A DNA stretch of 5,336 bases, taken from the NCBI GenBank assembly GCA_002713495.1, contig PATA01000018.1, forward strand, positions 95,224-100,559. Direction: 5' to 3'. The stretch is from Flavobacteriaceae bacterium. GTDB taxonomy: Bacteria > Bacteroidota > Bacteroidia > Flavobacteriales > Flavobacteriaceae. How positions within the stretch are numbered: the first letter of the stretch is position 1; every line of letters begins with the position of its first letter. Below, piece by piece: positions 1 through 5,336 of the stretch. Below the pieces are notes generated by a model. The model made no database searches and had not been told where the DNA came from. It saw only the letters and a program-made list of their open reading frames with translations. Both the position numbers and the translations under genes were made by a program.

Positions 1-249
1 ATATTCGAAATACTTGTTTGTCCAGCCTGAACTGGGTGATCATAATTTAATTCGTCAATTGTAACCGTAACTTTATCTCCAGCAGAGAAAGTACCGGAGA
101 TTGTAATTTTATCTTGTTGAGCAAAATCAGCAGATTCTAATACAAAGTTTTTAGCTCCATTGCTTATTTCATAAGTAATATCAATTATATCTGTTTCATT
201 ACAAACTTCCTGACTATCAGTACCACTTGCTGATGTGAGGGTAATTTTA
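1..249 (-). repeat. Zone 2 unit 6: partial unit, cut by left edge (C6-M9)
   Basis: C-half has SASGTDSQEVCNETDIIDITYEI, SNGAKNFVLES and then KITISGT. The start of M9 is FSAGDKVTVTIDELNYDHPVQAGQTSIS, reaching the window edge. The GTDSQEVC opening and the D/N-rich residues after Cys match unit 4 (type B). The usual GLPxGV segment is missing or strongly altered, so this C-half is shorter than in units 1-5. The M9 opening (VTVTIDELNY, then QAG) fits the first two strands of the module. The helix and the I-N motif lie outside the window. Confidence 0.65.
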
Positions 250-3200
250 GAATTAGGTAGGATACTAATTGATATAGTTTGCTGTCCAGCTGGACTACAA
301 CCGGTTCCAACAGTGGTAACATCAAAAGTGTAAGTTTTTGTGCTACTTACTGAGTCTGAAGGTGATCCTGTTATCGTCACATAATTTTTATTTGCAACAT
401 CTCCTGCAACTGAATTATCTAAAGCAATAGTTGTTGTTGAAGTCAATGATTCATAACTAAATGACTTTCCTGGTTGATCTGCAGTTAAAATTATTGTAGT
501 TCCAGATGTATTTGCAGTAACTGGACTGAGTCTTGTGCCTGTAGAATTATTTATTTCATCTACTAATTCCTGAGCAGCAGTCTCACTTGTAACAGAAGAA
601 TTCGCAATAGTATATTCATAAGATATTCCGTTAATTTTTATTGTGAAGACCTCACCTGCTGATAAAGTTGTTCCAGAAACTTTAGTTGTCTGCACTTGTG
701 AAGTTGTATATGGAGTTAATGATATTCCAGGGGGGATACCATTTAAGCCAACTAAAGGTGCTACAGTTACAGCTGTAGCAGAGCCCTGAACTTCAAGACG
801 AATTCCATCTATTGTTCCACCCTCACATACAGCTTGAACCAATTCACCATTTGTAGTTGTTGATACAGTATCACCAACAAATAATGTCGTTGTTATTGTC
901 GCAGAATAATTCAATTGTTCAGCTGGAATGACTGTTATAGTTGCTGATTGAGTAGTTGAAGTAACTGAACAACTTGAATTCACATTACCTAAGCTTTCTA
1001 CTACATAAGTATAAGTTAAAGGTGAATTTGCAGATGGAGATAAGCCTGATAAATCAGGAGATCCAGATAAAGTTAATAAACCAGTACCAGAAATATTCTC
1101 CCTTGATAAAGTATAACTTGAAGTTGCAGCTAAAGTAAAAGGAGTAACTGAGTAACCTTGAAATGCTCCAGCACCATCTGCAGTTAATACAAGTTTTGAT
1201 CCACTTGAAGAAGACGCTGTAACATTGATTGAAACATCATTATTTATTTTGTCGACCAATCTGTCAATAAAAGTAATAATAGTCTCTCCAATAACAGTTG
1301 AAACAGTATAAGTAGTTTCATTAATTTGTACTCCAAAAGTTTCAGATACTGGAGCTGTAGCTGGTCCTGACCATATTATTTCATCAGATTGATTGGTATC
1401 GCTGTAACTTTCGGTAAGTCCAGGAGGCACCCTATCAAAACCAGAATTATTTTGAGTTGTCAGAGAGACTGCACCACCATAAACTTTAAAAGATACTGGG
1501 ATTATATTAGAATTTTCACAAACCTCTTGAGAATCTGTTCCTGGAGCAGTTCTCAAACCAACTATTGGTTGAGCAAGTAAAGTGATAGTCCCAGTAACAG
1601 TTGCATGAGGGGTACAGGATGTTCCAGTTGTCTGGATAGTGTAATAATATGTTGTTGCAGTAGTAACTGGATCAGGGTCACCTGTTAGAGTTACATAATT
1701 ATCATTTTCAATATCTCCCGCTACTGAGCTATTTAGCGTTGATGAATTGGTGGCTGAATTTGCATTAGTAGATGTAGCCGTGTATGAAAATGATATTCCT
1801 GGAACATCAGCTGTTAATACAATTGTTGTTCCTGAAACTTTAGCGGTTACTGGGCTCGCTCTATTTCCAGTTGCAGTATTAATTGAAGTTACTATTCCAA
1901 GCACCACTTCAGAATATGTTTTAGTGACTGTTGTGCTATATGTATACTCTACACCATTTATATTAATTACAAATGAATCACCGGATGACATAGTCCCTGA
2001 AACCTGTGTTGTTCGAACCTGAGCTGTTGAATTGGGAGTAAGGGCAATACCTGGAGGTAACCCAGTAAATAAACTTAAGGGAGCTGAACTAGCAGTAACT
2101 GAAGATCCAGATAAATCTAATCTTATTCCGACCAACTCATCACCATCACATACAACTTGATTAAGTAATCCATTAACTGTTGCGCTTGTAGTTGAAAATG
2201 TAGAGGAAACTATTGTTGTAGGGTGATTAATCCTTTCACGTGGTTTTAATTTAATAGAACCTGTATATATATCTTCATCACAAGAATAAATATTACCTGT
2301 TGAATTAATTGTAAAATTATATATGTTGGTATTATTTAAAGTAACTGATGGAGTCCCAGATATGGTTATAACACCTGTTCCTCTCACAGGAGCAACAGAA
2401 AGATCAATTGTAGGATCAGCAACTACAATAACACTTTGTGGAACTCCAAGGTTTGTACCTGTAACTCTAACTGTTCCACTAGCTGTTATTGTGGCTGAAA
2501 TACTCGAGGTCAAATCAAGCGTTACTGGGTTGCCGATTGAACCAGTTCCAGAAACCGAAGAAGTAATATTATCAATAGAGGTTCCAATTACTTTTCCAAA
2601 AAGCTTAAATGAACCATTCCCCATATCCATTGCTTCAACAACATCTTGAATTCCAGCTGTATTATTTATTTCACTTACAAGACCACTAGCAATTTGAATA
2701 TTGGTAGTTATTGTTGTTACGGCAGTAAATATTGCAGATCTTGAAGCATCAGTTGTTAGAGTTACAGTATATGAATTGTTAATTGCTGTTCCTTGTCCTG
2801 TTATGGTAATTAATTTTACATACTGATTTATTGCACTTGCAACTCCAGATCGAACAGTAGCCAAAGTTGAGTTTGGTGACGCTGTATAGGTTACTGTATG
2901 TGAACCCCCTCCATTTACACTCAGTGCAATACTGTAAGTTTCAGTTGAAGAACCCGAATTAGCACCGGAAAAACTTATATCATCTGTTTGATTCAAAGGA
3001 GTGAAATTTTGATCAACTCCCTCAGGTAATCCAGTTAAACCACTTAGTGGTGGTACGCTAGCTCCAGTGGCTCCATTGAAGACCTCGAGAGTTAAATCTA
3101 CTATATCCTCCCCTACACACAATTCCTGTGCTTGAGTTCCCGATACTGAAGTTCGGGTTAGCAAAGACTCAGGTTCAACAATTATATAACCACTTGCTGT

Positions 3201-5336
3201 TCCAGGAGTACATGAACTTCCAGTAGTGAGAACAGTGTAATTATATCTTGTAGGCGAGGAAACAGGAGCGGTTGGAGTTCCTTCAATGATGTATACTCCC
3301 ACCCCTTGAACAGGGTTTGTTGGGGTAGACATTGAAAGATTAGTTGAATTTTCTAATAGATTTATACTAAAATAGGTTGCGGGATTTATTGCTGATAATC
3401 TTATTGTACCGGCTGTTGATGCAGCGTCGGCATTAACAATTCTCAGTCCATCAGCATTAATTAGGTTTGCAATTGCAGTGGCAACAGCATCTTTATCAGG
3501 TGTTCCTGTAACCACATAGTCATATATCTTTCCAGAAATAAATATTTTAAAGCTTTCTGAGGCTGCTGCATTTCCTCCACCGGATACCGTAACATCATAA
3601 ATCATATTTGTTGGACTAAAAGTACCTGTTACACCAACTGGTAAACCAGTTGTTCCAGAGAGAGCAGGGATGTATGCTCCAGTGGCTCCTCCTGTAACAT
3701 TGTAAGTAATTGATACAGGTAAAGAAGTATTTACACATACATCTTGAACCTCACTTCCTGCAGCTGAGGTTTTGGTCAGAGTCTGATTTGGAGGGACATT
3801 AAAAGGAACAGTAACTGAAGGAGCCCCGCATCCAGTTGATGTTGCAGTAATATTAACTGTTCCTGAAAAATCAGAATTCCATGTTAAAACTCCTGTATCA
3901 CAGTTAATTACTCCAGCAGAGTTATTATCAATAGACCAAGTAACACTATTTCCAGAACCTGGATCTGAATAAAACTGTGTGGATGCGGTAGATCCAGGAC
4001 AGCTGGGTAAAAAGCTACCTCCTTGAACTATTATATCAGTTGGTGTAACTGCTCTACTAGCAATTACGATACTCTTTGTTGAAAGTGGTGATGTTGTAAC
4101 CCCATCACAACCGATTGCAGTAGCGTTTAAGTTAAAGCTTCCATGAAAACCAGAGGTCCAATCAAGGATACCTCGCTGGGTAAAAGTTGTATTTGCCTCA
4201 TTATCAATAACAGTAAGGGGACTTCCGGTTCCTGGATTAACCGAAGATAAGGACCAGGTAATGTATTGATAGTTTTCTGATTGAGCAAAAAACTGTGTTG
4301 ATTCAGTGGAATCTGTAATTTCACAATTAGGTTGAGCTCCAGTATGCGTATTCCAATTAGGACCACAAACATATCTTGAAGATGCTATCTGCGTATATGA
4401 ACTTAAATTGTAAGCTGGAGAAAACGCATTATTTGGAACTGGTATCCTTTCAAATTCCACGACAAAATTTGTACCATAATCACTATAACCCAGATAATCT
4501 GCCGTTACTCGTAAACTAGAATAAGTTGCTCCAGCGTTTTGAGAAGAAGCTGTTACTCCCTCAGAACCTCTGAATGTATGAGTAGCACCGTTAATTTGAC
4601 TTATAAAACTTGTTTGTATGTCGTTAGCTGTTGCACTTGCCGTAGTAGTGTATTCGTAACAGCGTCCGTTTATTTTCATCCTATAAACTTCTCCCGCAGG
4701 TACGTTTACTGTACCACCAGAATTATTAGTAATTTCTATTAACTGTCTTTGAAATTGTTCAAGAACAGAGGGTTCGGATGGAGAAGAGGGTGTCTGTAAT
4801 GTTGTACTTGCTGAGTTTACCGTTACTGAATTTAGTGTTGCCGCAGTAGAAGAAATAGATGCAGAAATATCAAAATTTGTGACCGATGAAATACTTGAAG
4901 TAACTTTAACATGTGTATTACCAACATTGGTTGCAGTTAAACTAAAAGGTGATGAACCAAAGCTTGAATTTATAAGTGTAGTAATTGATTCTACTGTTGC
5001 AGCTACAGTAAGAGGAGCTCCAGTTACAGTATATCCATGAGAGGTTCCGTCAACAGTTACGGTTACTACATCAGTAGCTGCAACTGATGCCGAAATAAAA
5101 ATATGCTCCTCAATTGGATCCGCTGCAAAAACTTCAATATTTTGAGTTTTAGTTCCTGATGGTCCATTACAACCTAGGGTCTGAACTGAAATAGTTGCTA
5201 TTCCAGCAAAATCAGGATTCCATATTACTGAACCAGTATTAATGTCTATTGTTCCGGCACCAGCAGTCAGTGACCATTGCAAGCCAGCAGCATTTGATTG
5301 CCCACAAGCATCAAAATCTGTAATTTCTGGTGTTCC
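1..5336 (-). CDS. Giant repetitive surface protein (adhesin-like), internal fragment
   Basis: The reverse complement is open in one frame from base 5336 to base 3 (1778 codons), with two bases of the next codon at the left edge. No stop codon and no plausible start lies inside; the six in-frame ATG codons all fall within repeat modules. The protein is rich in Thr, Ser, Val, Ile, Gly and Asn. It consists of PKD/Ig-like beta-strand repeats alternating with a second recurrent module. I see no catalytic motif, membrane segment, signal peptide or sorting domain. The motifs Q-x-V-C, GATGA, GLPxGV, SGTP and YTxxTTG..C are typical of very large Flavobacteriia proteins carrying gliding-motility or type IX secretion C-terminal domains. 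A role as a secreted, cell-surface adhesin or stalk is therefore inferred. SprB-like function is possible, but I cannot identify a specific orthologue. The coding call and frame are very secure; the function is only moderately so. Confidence 0.95.
250..919 (-). repeat. Zone 2 unit 5: split Ig-like repeat, type A (C5-M8-T5)
   Basis: C-half (about 655-919) has ELVQAVCEGGTIDGIRLEV, GLNGIPPGISLTP and SQVQTTKVSGT. M8 (about 435-655) is the best-formed M copy: SAGEVFTIKINGISYEYTI, AAQELVDEIN, SPVTANTSGTTIILTADQPG and FSYES. T-half (about 250-435) has NSVAGDVANKNYVTITGSP, YTFDVTTVGTGCSPAG and ISISILPN. It is the partner of unit 3, offset by 441 residues at the Q-x-V-C motif. The DNA of the two copies is clearly diverged, so the duplication is not recent or has been diversified. 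Confidence 0.75.
920..1569 (-). repeat. Zone 2 unit 4: split Ig-like repeat, type B (C4-M7-T4)
   Basis: C-half (about 1345-1569) has APGTDSQEVCENSNIIPVSF, VYGGAVS and RVPPGLTESYS, in place of the usual GLPxGV, followed by DEIIWSG. M7 (about 1130-1345) has ETFGVQINETTYTVST, FIDRLVDKINNDV, NVTASSSSGSKLVLTADG and FQGYSV. T-half (about 920-1130) has GLLTLSGSP, LTYTYVVESLG, SSCSVTST and ATITVIPAE. The linker to the next Q-x-V-C is long (48 residues from Cys to Cys, against 31-32 after T1, T3 and T5). The C-half matches unit 6 (GTDSQEVC). Confidence 0.7.
1570..2239 (-). repeat. Zone 2 unit 3: split Ig-like repeat, type A (C3-M6-T3)
   Basis: C-half (about 1990-2239) has LLNQVVCDGDELVGIRLDL, LFTGLPPGIALTP and AQVRTTQVSGT. 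M6 (about 1765-1990) has SGDSFVININGVEYTYSTT, VVLGIVTSIN, SPVTAKVSGTTIVLTADVPG and FSYTA. T-half (about 1570-1765) has SSVAGDIENDNYVTLTGDP, YYYTIQTTGTSCTPH and TGTITLLAQP. It closely matches unit 5 along its whole length, including the GIRLxL, TTxVSGT, SPVTAxxSGTT and SVAGDxxNxNYVT signatures. Together these two define the type A unit. Confidence 0.75.
2240..3164 (-). repeat. Zone 2 unit 2: long unit with two M-like modules (C2-M4-M5-T2)
   Basis: C-half (about 2945-3164) has QAQELC, FNGATGA, GLTGLPEGVDQNF. M4 (about 2780-2945) has YSIALSVNGGGSHTVTYTA and VASAINQYV. M5 (about 2560-2780) has SYTVTLTTDAS, IQIASGLVSEINNTAG and GSFKLFGKVIGTS. An additional Val/Thr-rich segment follows (about 2400-2560: SATITASGTVRVTG, SVIVVADPTIDLS). 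T-half (about 2240-2400) has GVITISGTP, IYNFTINSTG, YSCDEDIYTG and SIKLKP. The distance to the next Q-x-V-C is 323 residues, against 206-231 for the others, and the surplus corresponds to the second M-like module plus the extra segment. M4 and M5 are degenerate compared with M6-M8; M5 is the less certain. Confidence 0.65.
3165..3789 (-). repeat. Zone 2 unit 1: split Ig-like repeat with nested module (C1-M3-T1)
   Basis: C-half (about 3560-3789) has EVQDVC, SITYNVTGGATGA and GLPVGVTGTFSP, the textbook opening of a flavobacterial Ig-like repeat. M3 (about 3330-3560) has SFKIFISGKIYDYVVTG, a predicted helix AVATAIANLIN, GTIRLSA and YFSI. T-half (about 3165-3330) resumes the Ig-like repeat with IIEGTP, RYNYTVLTTGSSCTPG and GYIIVEP. 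The Q-x-x-C glutamine is residue 531 of the fragment. The unit has two cysteines, one in each Ig half. It contains one of the two exact GATGA-coding 14-base matches in the window (3676-3689). Confidence 0.75.
3790..4059 (-). repeat. PKD-like repeat G3
   Basis: The clearest copy of its type: SCPGSTASTQFYS, VTWSIDNNSAGVINC, GVLTWNSDFSG, VNITATSTGCGAPS and VPFNVPP. TESTQFF in G2 and TASTQFY here align directly, as do GILDW and GVLTW, so G2 and G3 are tandem relatives. There are three cysteines: SCPG, INCD and TGCG. The end runs straight into the first C-half of zone 2 (TLTKTSAAGSEVQDVC), which marks the change in architecture from PKD-like repeats to split Ig-like units. Confidence 0.75.
4060..4380 (-). 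repeat. PKD-like repeat G2 with extended N-terminal part
   Basis: Contains RYVCGPNWN, QPNCEITDSTESTQFFA, YITWSLSS, then GILDWTSGFHGSFNLNATAIGCDGV and KSIVIAS. The core G-x-L-x-W-x-x-x-F-x-G-x-x-x-x-x-A matches G1 and G3, but Asp-Trp-Thr-Ser replaces the usual W-N-x-D. The front is longer, with two extra cysteines (VCG and NCE). The stretch between WSLSS and GILDW is also longer, so this copy is larger than G3. Three cysteines are present, so at least one has no partner within the repeat. Confidence 0.7.
4450..4695 (-). repeat. Module M2, atypical long copy with a cysteine
   Basis: Starts at YRMKING-R-C-YEYTTT, which matches the F-x-I-x-I-N-G-x-x-Y-x-Y-T opening of the other M modules. SATANDIQTSFISQIN follows, with I-N at the expected spacing. 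Then comes GVTAS and, after an insertion containing SSQNAGATYSS, LRVTADYLGY and TNFVVEFE. Differences from the other copies are a Cys in the first hairpin, a longer second half and more Tyr. It is the least typical full M module and may be specialised. It leads into PVPNNAFSPAYNLSSYTQ and the start of G2. Confidence 0.65.
4696..4857 (-). other. Ser/Thr/Pro-containing interdomain linker
   Basis: About 54 residues between M1 and M2. The first half is Ser/Thr/Val-rich (SISSTAATLNSVTVNSAS). The middle is TPSSPSEPS, the only clearly Pro/Ser-rich flexible stretch in the fragment. The second half is more polar and could be helical (VLEQFQRQLIEIT), running into NNSGGTVNVPAGE. It does not resemble the C- or T-halves of zone 2. 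It may be a hinge between two blocks of the protein; that is inference. Confidence 0.5.
4858..5114 (-). repeat. Module M1 (VxVDGxxxxYTV ... LIN ... LTA type)
   Basis: Follows G1 directly. It begins with ISASVAATD and then VTVTVDG..HGYTV, followed by a stretch rich in Ala, Val and Thr that ends in TTLIN. It closes with SLTATNVG, HVKVTSS and FDIS. The order strand, INxG/DG turn, YTV strand, probable helix ending in I-N, then two strands matches the M modules nested in the units of zone 2. Here it stands between a PKD-like repeat and a linker rather than inside an Ig-like repeat. No catalytic residues are apparent. Confidence 0.65.
5115..5336 (-). repeat. PKD-like repeat G1 (cut by right edge)
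   Basis: Residues 1-74 of the fragment. Visible motifs in order are DACGQ, LQWSL, a GTIDxNTG turn, VIWNPDFAG, ATISV and LGCNGPSG. This is the same pattern as G2 and G3: a W-S-L/I strand, then G-x-(V/L)-x-W-N-x-D-F-x-G, then a T-I/N-x-x-A/V strand ending at G-C-x-G/A. Two cysteines flank the core and could pair. The beginning of the repeat lies beyond the window. Such domains act as rigid spacers or binding modules in extracellular flavobacterial proteins; any ligand is unknown. Confidence 0.75.

Noticed and set aside
1..60. Possible frameshift near the left edge
   Set aside because: A first reading appeared to change frame at about base 30, but rechecking the bases showed a miscount. The frame continues as DHPVQAGQTSIS to the edge.
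1389..1580. Plus-strand open frame of 63 codons (and a similar one at 4539-4742)
   Set aside because: Both are antisense to coding repeats, lack known motifs and have no supporting upstream signals.
1747..2022. Plus-strand open frame of 91 codons with a Val/Thr-rich product
   Set aside because: It is antisense to unit 3. Its composition is what the complement of Thr/Val/Gly codons gives, and the minus-strand frame shows clear repeated protein motifs across it.
2255..2290. AT-rich TATATATA stretch that could be a promoter or terminator element
   Set aside because: It encodes EDIYTG in frame within T2, and nothing around it suggests a transcription start or stop.
2323..2649. Plus-strand open frame of 108 codons, hydrophobic and Pro/Val-rich
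   Set aside because: Antisense to T2, the extra segment and M5. No recognisable domain or ribosome binding site, and it lies wholly within the long minus-strand coding frame.
4127..4372. Minus-strand open frame of 81 codons in another frame
   Set aside because: It lies in a different frame from the main coding frame over G2, whose protein motifs are intact; the Leu/Ile-rich product is a shifted-frame shadow.
1..5336. CRISPR array or DNA-level tandem repeat
   Set aside because: The periodicity is about 620-970 bases and is visible only at protein level; there are no short identical repeats with unique spacers.
1..5336. Naming the gene sprB
   Set aside because: The overall style fits flavobacterial gliding adhesins, but I see no diagnostic SprB sequence, N-terminus, C-terminus or neighbouring genes, so a symbol would be unsupported.

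Overview
The window lies entirely inside one very large protein-coding gene on the minus strand. Reading the reverse complement from base 5336, one frame stays open for 1778 codons down to base 3 with no stop codon. Neither the start nor the end of the gene is present, and there is no intergenic DNA, RNA gene, promoter or terminator. The product is a repetitive protein rich in Thr, Ser, Val, Ile, Gly and Asn and poor in Met, as expected of an extracellular beta-sandwich adhesin. The AT-rich codons and the Ig/PKD-like repeat styles (Q-x-V-C, GATGA, GLPxGV, SGTP, YTYTVTTTG..C and G-x-(L/V)-x-W-N-x-D-F-x-G) point to a member of the Bacteroidota, most likely Flavobacteriia. In that group such giant proteins are usually exported by the type IX secretion system, and some belong to gliding-motility surface adhesins. 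That assignment is inference, because the signal peptide and C-terminal sorting domain lie outside the window.

In protein order (right to left on the given strand), the architecture has two zones. Zone 1 (5336 to about 3790) holds three 'W-N-x-D-F-x-G' PKD-like repeats (G1, G2, G3). Between G1 and G2 sit two copies of a separate module of about 70-80 residues, called M here (M1, M2), joined by a Ser/Pro-containing linker. Zone 2 (about 3790 to 1) is a tandem array of large units, five complete and a sixth cut by the window edge. Each unit reads C-half ('Q-x-V-C ... GLPxGV'), then M ('F-x-I-x-I-N-G-x-x-Y-x-Y-T ... I-N ... V-T-A ... I-x-L-T-A ... G-x-x-F'), then T-half ('SGTP ... YxYTVxTTG..C.P').

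The most notable feature is that C plus T looks like one ordinary flavobacterial Ig-like repeat that has been split, with module M nested at the same place in every copy. Unit spacing measured between Q-x-V-C motifs is 206, 323, 210, 231 and 208 residues; the long one carries two M-like modules. Units 3 and 5 resemble each other, as do the C-halves of units 4 and 6, giving a higher-order two-unit period of about 440 residues. Cysteines in zone 2 occur once per C-half and once per T-half.

All module boundaries are read by eye and should be taken as accurate to about 10-20 bases.
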